Part shown: piece after piece, positions 45,382 to 52,304 of the stretch
How positions within the stretch are numbered: position 1 is the stretch's first letter
How the letters are laid out: each line of letters opens with the position of its first letter
Assembly (NCBI GenBank): GCA_025996865.1
Contig: BNTV01000006.1
Span: forward strand, 18,261-82,260
Direction: 5' to 3'
DNA: 64,000 nucleotides
Origin: Bacteroidia bacterium
Lineage (GTDB): Bacteria > Bacteroidota > Bacteroidia > Bacteroidales > Azobacteroidaceae
Made by a program: the position numbers and the translations under genes
Notes under the pieces: generated by a model
What the model saw: the letters and a program-made list of their open reading frames with translations, nothing else
Database searches by the model: none
Told to the model about the DNA's origin: nothing

Positions 45382-45954
45382 TTATTTGCATGTAAGTATT
45401 TTACTTATTATTTCTGCATAGTAAAATGGCAAACTCGACAATGTGTATTTCTTTCCTGACGGCAATTCTACATCGTCTTTTTGCATTGGATGGTTCCAAA
45501 AACGAATAGCAAAATTATTACGGGATTGTTCCATAAACAAGTGCATTGACTTGATTTTTGAATTGTGTCCTGATTTTACTTCCACAGGAATAAGTTGTTG
45601 TTCTGTTTGAATTACAAAATCAAGTTCTGCCTGCGAGTTTTTTGCATCCCGTACCCAAAAATTGCGTTGTGCTAAAACAGAATCATTATGCGACAAAAGT
45701 TCCTGCCCAACAATATGTTCTGCGATTTTGCCTTTCCAATGTTCGCTAATATCTTGTGTGCCAAAAAGTTCTAATTGGTTTTTTGCTACATGATTCACAA
45801 TTCCACTATCAAGCCACAGCAGTTTTGGCGACTTTTTTAAGTCCGGCGACAATGGGATATCGGTTGAAACTGTCGGATAACAAAGTTCTAAAACCATTGC
45901 TTTTTCTAATGTGCGGAACGCCTCGCCAACTTCACGGGATACGCTGCAAAGATA
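45382..45954 (-). pseudogene. DUF4143 ATPase, C-terminal remnant 1
   Basis: Residues SREVGEAFRTLEKAMVLELC, then KLLWLDSGIVNHV and AELDFVIQTEQQLIPVEVKS, match the C-terminal DUF4143 half of AAA_14/DUF4143 ATPases. The ATP-binding half is absent. The coding sequence is joined straight onto a promoter: TATCTTTGC (45954-45946) is read as part of YLCS just before SREVG, so no start codon lies between promoter and domain; the first ATG after the predicted transcript start is at 45897. Translation from there would give about 171 residues. The domain ends in VEVKSGHN, a PD-(D/E)XK-like pattern. Confidence 0.75.
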
Positions 45955-46048
45955 CAACCATTTTGTAACATTTCCAAAGATAAATTCATTTCATTTTGTA
46001 ACATTTCCAAAGATAAAATTTGATTTTATTGTAACAAATCCAAAGATA
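45946..46048 (-). repeat. Tandem promoter-like repeat, 33-bp period
   Basis: On the minus strand TATCTTTGG occurs at 46048-46040, 46015-46007 and 45982-45974, exactly 33 bases apart. The last two are followed by AAATGTTACAAAATG, the first by a variant. A fourth copy, TATCTTTGC (45954-45946), is 28 bases further on. Each unit carries a -7-like element. Confidence 0.7.
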
Positions 46049-46166
46049 CCGTACAATTATAACGCTATTTGGACAGTAAAAATGACGCATTATTTTTTTT
46101 CATATACGCAATGCACCTTTATTTTGGTGGCGTAGTAAACCACAGAGGCGCGTTTGTTTTTTTATG

Positions 46167-46532
46167 TTATTTATTTAGTAACCAATCTATTGCATTTACT
46201 TGTTTCACTCCGTTGTGGCTGTCGTTTTCGTAGTCCATTGTAATTAAAAGTCGCTCGTTATAATCGGGAATTTTGTCAAACGGGGCGAGTTCGCGTGTAA
46301 GTATTATCGGGTCTTTTACAGAATATGAAACCTGAATATATTGCGTGTAGCCGTTTTTGTCGCGTACAACAAAATCAACTTCGAGATGGTCTGTTTTACC
46401 AATCCAAATTCGATAATTACGTCGCTGCAATTCGAGATAAATAATATTTTCAAGCAAATGTCCTCTGTCGGCGGAAACCTCTTTACCAAATAAAGCATTT
46501 CGCAATCCTACATCCACCAAACTGCAAAGATA
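46167..46532 (-). pseudogene. DUF4143 ATPase, C-terminal remnant 2
   Basis: The translation LVDVGLRNALFGKEVSADRG followed by HLLENIIYLELQRRNYRIWI and LEVDFVVRDKNG is the C-terminal DUF4143 half of an ATPase of the same broad family as remnant 1, but a different subfamily. Again the promoter TATCTTTGC (46532-46524) is read as YLCS and runs directly into the domain. The P-loop half is missing. An open frame extends upstream through a palindrome to an ATG at 46613, but that lies upstream of the promoter element. Confidence 0.75.
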
Positions 46533-46577
46533 CTGAAATTCCTCAAACTTCACAATATTTACAAGTTTGAGGAATTT
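46524..46577 (-). promoter_or_regulatory. Promoter with a perfect 15-bp inverted repeat
   Basis: AAATTCCTCAAACTT (46536-46550) and AAGTTTGAGGAATTT (46563-46577) are perfect inverted copies 12 bases apart. Minus-strand TATCTTTGC (46532-46524) lies just downstream, and TTG 20 bases before it falls in the loop between the arms. This looks like an operator spanning the promoter of the former DUF4143 gene. Confidence 0.6.
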
Positions 46578-46623
46578 TATTTTGTATTGAGTATAGCATT
46601 TATTAGTTGCCAAAGTGTTTCAT

Positions 46624-46645
46624 CGCCAGCACAACCGCTCGCTAG
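46624..46645 (-). repeat. attC-like half site after the metallo-beta-lactamase gene
   Basis: On the minus strand CTAGCGAGCGGTTGTGCTGG resembles the 5' half of the attC-like elements further right (TAACGAGCGGTTTGGC). It begins 18 bases after the lactamase stop codon; the 3' half is missing. Confidence 0.4.
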
Positions 46646-46662
46646 CGGTAGTTTTTCTTTCT

Positions 46663-47427
46663 TCATTCAAACAAATTTATCGTATAATCCAAAAGTTCAA
46701 GTCCGCCTGATTTTCCGTGTCCAACCATAATCTTTTTTACTTTCGGAAAATAACCGACAATATTATCGCAGGTATGACCTTCTCCAAAAAACTCAATATG
46801 CACTTTCTCGTTACCGACTTCCAATTCTATTTTTTTGTCAAAACCGTGTTGTGGTACAGGAAGACCATTTTCTTTCGTTATCTGTATAGTTTTGTTGTAA
46901 GCGTAAGAAGCAATGCCTTGTCTGTGGAACTCATCTAACCCTCCTAAATTGTCAATATGATAATGAGTTGGAATGACAGCAATAATTTTACTTTTCAATG
47001 ATTGTGTTACCCAATCAATCAGTTTGCGAGAAGTCTCATTGTCTGTCGGTGTATCGAAAATTATGGCTTCATTGTCTTTAACAATAATCATTCCGTTACA
47101 AGAAACTTTTCCGAAGCCCTCGAAGTCAAGAAATGAAATATGCTGATACACGTGCTCTGAAATCTGATTGATTAACAGTGTTTCGGACTTATATACTTCT
47201 TTCTCTGTTGCTCCGTCTGTGTTTGTATTGTCATTTTTAACAACTATGGAATGGGTTCCGTCTGGATTTACAATAACATTCCCATGAACCGTAGAATGAG
47301 TTCCGTCTGGATTTACAATAACATTCCCATGAACCGTAGAATGAGTTCCGTCTGAATTCACTATAACTGTCTGTCCGATTACATCCGTCACAAACACAAT
47401 AAAACAAATCATTAATAAAATTCTCAT
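46663..47427 (-). CDS. Subclass B1-like metallo-beta-lactamase with an internal deletion
   Basis: A 254-residue exported protein (signal peptide 1-19). After three 15-residue repeats (VIVNPDGTHSTVHGN) comes the B1 fold: HYHID at residues 155-159 gives the first two zinc His and the zinc Asp, and EGHTCDN gives the third His (218). The expected Cys ligand (GGC motif) is absent: KKIM (231-234) runs straight into VGHGKSGGLELLDYTINLFE, which is the region of the last His. About 35-40 residues seem to be deleted in frame. The Zn2 site therefore lacks one ligand, and activity against beta-lactams is doubtful. It is flanked by attC-like half sites. Confidence 0.75.
   Translation of the reverse strand: MRILLMICFIVFVTDVIGQTVIVNSDGTHSTVHGNVIVNPDGTHSTVHGNVIVNPDGTHSIVVKNDNTNTDGATEKEVYKSETLLINQISEHVYQHISFLDFEGFGKVSCNGMIIVKDNEAIIFDTPTDNETSRKLIDWVTQSLKSKIIAVIPTHYHIDNLGGLDEFHRQGIASYAYNKTIQITKENGLPVPQHGFDKKIELEVGNEKVHIEFFGEGHTCDNIVGYFPKVKKIMVGHGKSGGLELLDYTINLFE
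47249..47370 (-). repeat. 45-bp tandem repeat inside the lactamase gene
   Basis: Two nearly identical 45-base units (47249-47293, 47294-47338) and a diverged partial third encode the repeated NPDGTHSTVHGN segment right after the signal peptide. The period is a multiple of three, so copy number can change without a frameshift. Confidence 0.8.
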
Positions 47428-47474
47428 ATTTTTCTATTTTAACACTTCAAAAATAATCAAAAAACAATTTCTCT

Positions 47475-47483
47475 GCAAATCTA
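47475..47483 (-). promoter_or_regulatory. -7 element of the lactamase gene
   Basis: TAGATTTGC on the minus strand matches TAnnTTTG, 48 bases before the ATG. No clear -33 element. Confidence 0.45.
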
Positions 47484-47509
47484 AATTCCAAAGAATTTTG
47501 AATTTACCG

Positions 47510-47587
47510 CTAAATTGCCGGAATCGCGACAACTCGGCTGCCGTGTGCATCGCCATAGGATTTATGTATATTTTTCAATTCGAGCAT
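47510..47587 (-). pseudogene. ABC transporter ATPase, N-terminal scrap A
   Basis: The frame reads MLELKNIHKSYGD and then leaves the family (AHGSRVVAIPAI, stop). The first 13 residues are the standard start of an ABC ATPase (LELKNIHKSYGD). No Walker motif remains. It lies within the repeat 47546-47660, whose second copy at 51698-51814 carries a longer scrap of a close relative. Confidence 0.7.
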
Positions 47588-47660
47588 CTTATATTTTTAC
47601 TTATCTCTATTTCCGCTATTAAAACTTGGCCATAAAAGTAGTAATAATTTTCGTGCTACC
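47546..47660. repeat. Long direct repeat, copy A (ABC ATPase 5' region)
   Basis: About 115 bases are the same as 51698-51814 with roughly eight differences by eye. Both hold the upstream region and first codons of an ABC ATPase and lie in the same orientation, bracketing the helicase and exonuclease genes. Confidence 0.8.
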
Positions 47661-47678
47661 TATCTTTTTAATCGTTTT

Positions 47679-47704
47679 CCGCTAACATCCCAGCGGCTTT
47701 GCCG
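47679..47704 (-). repeat. attC-like half site after the helicase gene
   Basis: On the minus strand GGCAAAGCCGCTGGGATGTTAGC follows the helicase stop by about 7 bases. It resembles the 3' half of the attC-like site at 55921-56053 (GCCAAGCCGCCAACACGTTAGGC), with a GTTAG core. The 5' half is not seen. Confidence 0.4.
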
Positions 47705-47710
47705 TTTTCA

Positions 47711-50440
47711 TTACACCCATTTATTTACCTGTTCTGTTTTGTCCTCAAATTGCGAGGCGAGCGATTTCATTCTCGATTTGAGAATTAATTTTCTACCTTC
47801 AACTGTACGAGTAAAAACTAATTCGCAGTGGCCAACAAGCCGTTGCCATTGGTTGGCGAGATACTCCGCCAATTTCTTGTTTTTGCCGAGCAAATCGGGT
47901 ACGGAATGAAAATCATTTTGTTTCAGAAATACCAAAAATTTACTCTTGCGAATGATTATGTATCGAGGATTTTCAATTTCTCCGATAATTTCGTGCAGGT
48001 TTTTGATAAATGTCGATTTCTCAAAAGTAGTTCCGCCCTCCAAATGACAATAAACACAGCCGTGTTCGTCTGTTGTCGCTTTTACGGAAAGTTTGGAAAT
48101 GTCGCTGTGAATTTCGCCCGCTTTTAGCAAAGAATTTAATAGTGCATCGCCAATATTTTGAATGTCTTTGGCAATATCTCGGTATTTAAAATACAGTTTC
48201 AATGTCTTAAATGTTTGCCGACCAAAAAATCCAAAAAATCCTATAATAATGAATGTCAGCAAAATCCACCAATCCTGTGCCGTTTTCATATTCCTTGCTA
48301 TTCGTCCAAATCCCTGCAAAATCCCTTCAAAATAACCGAGAAATGCAAAACCCAAAGTAACTAAAAGATTGGCAATGGTTTTGTGTAAATACATTGATTT
48401 TATCGCTTTGTATTCCTTTTCTTCTGCAAAAGCAAAAGGCACTTTGATTTCTTCCACCAAAGAAACGCCTTTTTCAAGTGCAATTTCCCAATTTTTCTGC
48501 AATTTTTCCCTATTTCCTGCAAACAAAAAAGTTTTATTATTTTGCTCTGTAATTTCATTTTCCAATATTTTTTCGGGCAAATTCAGGCGATTTAGACCGT
48601 TTTCAATTTGCGGATTTTCATCTGCCGATACGCCGACAAAACTTCTAAAACGCCGTTTCATTTTCTCAAAATCTTCGCCGTTGCTTGTTGCGTTTGTTGG
48701 GTCGATACAGACGATATGCCAAATATTTCCTGTTTTCGTTGCGTTGTTTTTGCAGGTGCGAATTGCTCGCCCGCGCATTTGGTTCGACAGCACAAATGAG
48801 CCGACGAAACTCGCCAAAATGAGCGAATTGATTGCGGGTGCGTCCCAGCCCTCGCCAAGCAAAGATTTTGTACCAATCAAAATTTCAATTTCGCCCTGTT
48901 CAAAAATTCTCGTTATGATATTGACAATGTCGTGTTTAAGTTGCTCTTTTTGTGCAACTAACAAATAATTGTTGTCGAAAGGGACGGATGAAACGCTTAT
49001 TTTGTCAATTCCTTGTTTTTTAGCGGTTTGCTCAAAAGCGAGATATGCCGTTTTCGGAATAATAATCAAAGAGCCTGTCAAAACAGCCATTTTTTTATTG
49101 CTGTGGTTTTCACGCCTTAATTTTTCAAAAATGGGCATAATTCCCATTTTACTTAACTCTAAATTATTTTCTAAACCATTGAAATAAAATTCTTTACGGA
49201 TATAGTCCGAAAGAATAACCATTCGCAAATCGTGTCCCAATGCGTTGTATTCAAAATCAACAATTTCCTTTATTCCGTTTAATTTACTGATACTTTGCGT
49301 TAAAAGTCCTGTTATTTTATTGTTTTGTGTGAAAAAAATCTGCCGTTTTTCAACAATTCCGTACCGTTTCAGTTTGTTTTCGAGTTCAATTTGGTATGTT
49401 TCAAACTGTTTAAAATGACTATCATTTTTGTACAAATAAAAAATCAATAATATTTCAAGCCATTGATAATCAAGCGTTGGTATTTTTAGCTTTTTGTCTC
49501 CAATGATTTCAATATGCGTTTCAGGAATTTCTTTTCCGTTGTGATTGAGAAAAATCAAACAAGCGGAATAACAAGCCATATTATTGTAAATCCAATCTAA
49601 ATTTTCGCTCGGATTTTGCCAAATCGGGTGATTTTCAACCGCGTCAATCAGTGTTTGATTATTTTTTATTTCCAAAAATGCTTTTTCTAAATTTTGACGA
49701 AGATGCACAATTCCCTGATTTTCTGTTTCTGTCGGAAAAGTAAAAAAAACATAATCTTGGTGCGGACACAAATCGTTTTCCACAACCAACTCAGGTACAG
49801 ATATTTCCGAATCTACTACGCCGTTCATTTCTATGTATCGTTGCCATTCGGCAGGCGTAACATCGTAGGGCGGTGTGGCGGTCAACCCGACAACGACAGG
49901 TGATATTTTTTCCTTTATCATTGTTAGCGTTTGCCACCATTCGTTTTTCAAATGGTGCGCTTCGTCAAGCACCAAAGTTTTGATTTTCTGCGCGTTAAGT
50001 TTTTGGGCAATTTTATTCAGATTTTTGTTAGACGATTTTCTGTCTGTTTTTGTTTCTTCTTTGATTTCCTCGTCATTTTCTTCTTCTTCGTTGAAATTCA
50101 AATTATTGCAAACACAATGAAGTCCTTGATAAGTGCTAATCGTTAGGAATTTTGGGTTACGAATATCTCGCGAAATCCAATTGGGTGTGGTTTCGGTTTG
50201 CAGAAAGAGTTCGCAAAATCGCTGTACCCACTGATTGCGAATAGCAAGCGTTGGTGCAAGAATTAAAGTCGGCTTATTCAAACGCAACGCCACCTCAAGT
50301 CCAAGTACCGTTTTCCCCGAACCCGGTGGCGCAACAATGTGTAAATGTCTGTCTTCCAAATATTCCTGCAAGTCGTCAAGTACCCGTTGTTGGTATTTTC
50401 GCCAACTGTATTTGAATTTTATATTTTCGGGAAATGTCAT
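47711..50440 (-). CDS. Superfamily 2 DEAD/DEAH helicase with two C-terminal membrane helices
   Basis: A 909-residue protein. Helicase motifs in order: WRKYQQRVLDDL (Q-like), APPGSGKTVLG (motif I, residues 37-47), LVLDEAHHLKNEW (II), VVGLTATPPYD (III), GTKSLLGEGWDAP (V region) and QMRGRAIRTCKN (VI). Near residues 689-707 (LLVTLGFAFLGYFEGI) and 726-741 (WWILLTFIIIGFFGFF) there are two strongly hydrophobic segments, then a 165-residue soluble domain with CVYCHLEGGTTFEKSTFIKN. Membrane anchoring of an SF2 motor is unusual and suggests a defence role against incoming DNA; that is inference. It is followed by an attC-like half site and preceded by a complete one. Confidence 0.8.
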   Translation of the reverse strand: MTFPENIKFKYSWRKYQQRVLDDLQEYLEDRHLHIVAPPGSGKTVLGLEVALRLNKPTLILAPTLAIRNQWVQRFCELFLQTETTPNWISRDIRNPKFLTISTYQGLHCVCNNLNFNEEEENDEEIKEETKTDRKSSNKNLNKIAQKLNAQKIKTLVLDEAHHLKNEWWQTLTMIKEKISPVVVGLTATPPYDVTPAEWQRYIEMNGVVDSEISVPELVVENDLCPHQDYVFFTFPTETENQGIVHLRQNLEKAFLEIKNNQTLIDAVENHPIWQNPSENLDWIYNNMACYSACLIFLNHNGKEIPETHIEIIGDKKLKIPTLDYQWLEILLIFYLYKNDSHFKQFETYQIELENKLKRYGIVEKRQIFFTQNNKITGLLTQSISKLNGIKEIVDFEYNALGHDLRMVILSDYIRKEFYFNGLENNLELSKMGIMPIFEKLRRENHSNKKMAVLTGSLIIIPKTAYLAFEQTAKKQGIDKISVSSVPFDNNYLLVAQKEQLKHDIVNIITRIFEQGEIEILIGTKSLLGEGWDAPAINSLILASFVGSFVLSNQMRGRAIRTCKNNATKTGNIWHIVCIDPTNATSNGEDFEKMKRRFRSFVGVSADENPQIENGLNRLNLPEKILENEITEQNNKTFLFAGNREKLQKNWEIALEKGVSLVEEIKVPFAFAEEKEYKAIKSMYLHKTIANLLVTLGFAFLGYFEGILQGFGRIARNMKTAQDWWILLTFIIIGFFGFFGRQTFKTLKLYFKYRDIAKDIQNIGDALLNSLLKAGEIHSDISKLSVKATTDEHGCVYCHLEGGTTFEKSTFIKNLHEIIGEIENPRYIIIRKSKFLVFLKQNDFHSVPDLLGKNKKLAEYLANQWQRLVGHCELVFTRTVEGRKLILKSRMKSLASQFEDKTEQVNKWV

Positions 50441-50503
50441 TTATTTGTCAATCGTTTTTAATTCTTTATCTGCTATGTTCAACCGCTGTGTCGCCCGCGC
50501 ATT

Positions 50504-50595
50504 GCCTACAACGTTTTGGCGGCTTGGCGCAGTGGCGGGTTCACTGAGGCTCGCGCGGGCTACACCCGCCATTGCGCCAAACCGCTCGTTGAACC
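50504..50595 (-). repeat. attC-like palindrome R1
   Basis: On the minus strand AACGAGCGGTTTGGCGCAAT ... GCGCCAAGCCGCC ... AACGTTGTAGGC forms a long imperfect stem (GCGGTTTGGCGCAxTGGCGGGT against ACCCGCCAxTGCGCCAAGCCGC, given here in parts) with extra unpaired bases on one side, as in integron attC sites. It shares most bases with R3 (55921-56053). Length 92 bases. Confidence 0.6.
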
Positions 50596-50878
50596 AAACC
50601 TTCGGTAGCTTCCATCATCTCCCCATCAATTATTGCGACAAATATAATGAAATATATTATATTGCAGGAAGTTTCATTAAAAATATTAGTATATGCCATT
50701 CAAAAAAAAGTCATTACACAACGGTATCCCAGGCCAAGGACATGGTGCCGGGATTCAGGGACAAAACTAACATAAAATCTACCAAATTCCTACCAATTTT
50801 TTTGTTGCCGGAATCCAATCCGATTATTGAAACCCCATAGAGAAAAATCGCTCATTTTCCGCCGCTACCGAAGCAATC
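50596..50878. other. Cassette-like stretch without a recognisable gene
   Basis: The 283 bases between R1 and R4 contain a minus-strand TATATTTG element near 50640 followed by a frame of about 25 codons (MMEATEGLVQRAVWRNGG) that runs into R1. No known protein is seen. It has the size of a small gene cassette or the scar of a larger one. Confidence 0.4.
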
Positions 50879-50945
50879 GTTCAACGATGGCTTAAAACGC
50901 AACTCCGCTACGCTGCGTAGCGTTTAAGCCTTTATTGTTTCTGAC
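50879..50945 (-). repeat. attC-like palindrome R4, directly after the exonuclease gene
   Basis: On the minus strand AAACAATAAAGGCTTAAACGC ... GCGTTTTAAGCC ATC GTTGAAC: the arms GGCTTAAACGC and GCGTTTTAAGCC pair with one bulged base, the loop folds into CGCTACGC/GCGTAGCG, and the end GTTGAAC fits the attC core rule GTTRRRY. It starts 15 bases after the exonuclease stop, the standard place in a gene cassette. Of all the sites this one looks most like a textbook attC. Confidence 0.65.
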
Positions 50946-50959
50946 GGCATTTTCATCCG

Positions 50960-51529
50960 CTATATTTTCCCAAGCCGTCTTAATTCCCAAAAACATTTTG
51001 CGGTTGCTGTTATATCAGCTGCTGCATTATGTGCTTCATCAAAATATGACTTGAACAATTTATAATGCAATTCTGAGAGTTTTGGCCATTTGTACCCATA
51101 AGGTCCATCAATTGCACAAAAGTTTGTCGTCCTTTCCATTGTACAAATCTTGTTTTTGGATTGGATACTATTTGGCATTCCAATTCTCAAAAACTCAGCA
51201 CCTACAATTTTCTCATCAAAAGACATATTGTGAGCAACAAGATAAGTTGTTTGTCCAATTAATGAATTAAAGTAATTTAGCACATAATCGATTGATTGTC
51301 CTTCTGTTAACGCCCTATCTGTTGTAATGCCATGAACTCTTGAAGCATCAACAGGAATAGTGAATCCTTCTGGTTTGATAATAAAATCTCCTCCCGATAA
51401 CTTGTTCCCGCTGCCATCATAATACAGATATGCAAGTTGAACAAGCCGTGGCCAGTTGTTTAAGTCTGAAATAGGAGCCTTCCAATTTCTCGGCAATCCT
51501 GTTGTTTCTGTGTCAAAAAATAGATACAT
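50960..51529 (-). CDS. DEDDh 3'-5' exonuclease (DnaQ/RNase T-like)
   Basis: A 189-residue single-domain exonuclease. ExoI motif FFDTETTG (Asp6, Glu8), ExoII VAHNMSFDEKIVG (Asp near 105), ExoIII HNAAADITAT (His and Asp near 171-176). It would degrade single-stranded DNA or RNA ends, with two metal ions. Size and lack of polymerase parts make a replication proofreading role unlikely. Its attC-like palindrome follows at once, so it looks like a mobile cassette. Confidence 0.85.
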   Translation of the reverse strand: MYLFFDTETTGLPRNWKAPISDLNNWPRLVQLAYLYYDGSGNKLSGGDFIIKPEGFTIPVDASRVHGITTDRALTEGQSIDYVLNYFNSLIGQTTYLVAHNMSFDEKIVGAEFLRIGMPNSIQSKNKICTMERTTNFCAIDGPYGYKWPKLSELHYKLFKSYFDEAHNAAADITATAKCFWELRRLGKI

Positions 51530-51568
51530 ATTCTAATTTCTTAAATTTTCGCCTACTCTATTCAGTTT

Positions 51569-51739
51569 TCAGCTTCCCTGTTGTTTGCTGTCACCTGCTG
51601 GCAAATAACTCATAAATATACGCAACTTTCCGTTGCCACCCTTGAGCGTATATACACAACCCTTTTCCAAACGGAGATTGATCCCATTCAGCACCTGTAC
51701 ATCGCCAAAGGATTTATGTATATTTTTCAATTCGAGCAT
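51569..51739 (-). pseudogene. ABC transporter ATPase, N-terminal scrap B
   Basis: MLELKNIHKSFGDVQVLNGI, then NLRLEKGCVYTLKGGNG, is an ABC ATPase up to the Walker A loop; instead of SGKTT the frame continues KLRIFMSYLPAG and stops after 56 residues. The break is inside the P-loop, so no ATPase can be made. Confidence 0.8.
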
Positions 51740-52276
51740 CTTACTATTTTTACTTATCTCTATTTCCGCTATTAAAACTTCGGCCATAAAAGTAGTAATA
51801 ATCTTCGTGCCGGCAAAAAAAATCACAAAAAAACTTGTATAATTCGTTTTTTTGATTATGTATATTTTGAATGCTGCGGAAGTGTCCATTTTATTTGTAT
51901 TGCTCATATTTCGAAGCTGTTCCATAATTAAGTCGGGAGGATAGATTTTCAGATTGCGTATGTGCTTGGATTGCAAATGAGTAATAAAACCGTCTTTAAT
52001 CCATTTATCAAAAGTAGGACGCGAAATTTTTAACATTCTGATAATGTCTTTTTTGACGACTATCGCTTCATCATCGACCGTTTGGATGTATTCTTTGTTA
52101 ATGGCAATGTACTGTTTCAGATTTGTAATGGCTTTGTCAATGTCTTGGATACGGGGAGTGATTTTCTTCTTTACGGAGATTTCAATGGTTGCCATATCGT
52201 AATCGGCAGCCAATTCGGGATTTTTCTGCAATTCGGACACTATCACATCGTAAATGGGCGTGTCTTTGGCGGGCAT
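51569..52276 (-). CDS. Helix-turn-helix protein read in frame into an ABC ATPase scrap
   Basis: A 235-residue composite. Residues 1-140 are a Bacteroidota-type DNA-binding protein: a helical N terminus (PIYDVIVSELQKNPELAADY), then EAIVVKKDIIRMLKISRPTF and DKWIKDGFITHLQSK, a helix-turn-helix. After about residue 150 the frame crosses the long direct repeat and continues as MAEVLIAEIEISKNSKMLEL and the ABC start, ending GDSKQQGS. The HTH gene has thus lost its own stop codon. The first part may still function; the tail is not expected to. Confidence 0.6.
   Translation of the reverse strand: MPAKDTPIYDVIVSELQKNPELAADYDMATIEISVKKKITPRIQDIDKAITNLKQYIAINKEYIQTVDDEAIVVKKDIIRMLKISRPTFDKWIKDGFITHLQSKHIRNLKIYPPDLIMEQLRNMSNTNKMDTSAAFKIYIIKKTNYTSFFVIFFAGTKIITTFMAEVLIAEIEISKNSKMLELKNIHKSFGDVQVLNGINLRLEKGCVYTLKGGNGKLRIFMSYLPAGDSKQQGS
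51698..51814. repeat. Long direct repeat, copy B (ABC ATPase 5' region)
   Basis: Partner of 47546-47660, same orientation, about 4.15 kb apart, roughly eight differences in 115-117 bases. Confidence 0.8.
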
Positions 52277-52304
52277 TTTGTATAGTTTTTCGGCGCGGCA
52301 TTGG

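Noticed and set aside
45946..46048. Possible CRISPR array from regular repeats
   Set aside because: The units are tandem with no unique spacers and lie on a promoter. The 45-bp (47249) and 12-bp (52513) repeats are coding. No cas gene is present.
46167..46613. Full open frame starting at 46613 as a real gene start
   Set aside because: The ATG lies upstream of the -7 element and the first 27 codons run through the inverted repeat.
46663..47427. Working carbapenem-type resistance gene
   Set aside because: The Cys zinc ligand and its surrounding loop are missing, so activity should not be assumed.
48369..48968. Plus-strand open frame of 199 codons across the helicase
   Set aside because: No promoter or recognisable domain, and it is fully antisense to conserved helicase motifs.
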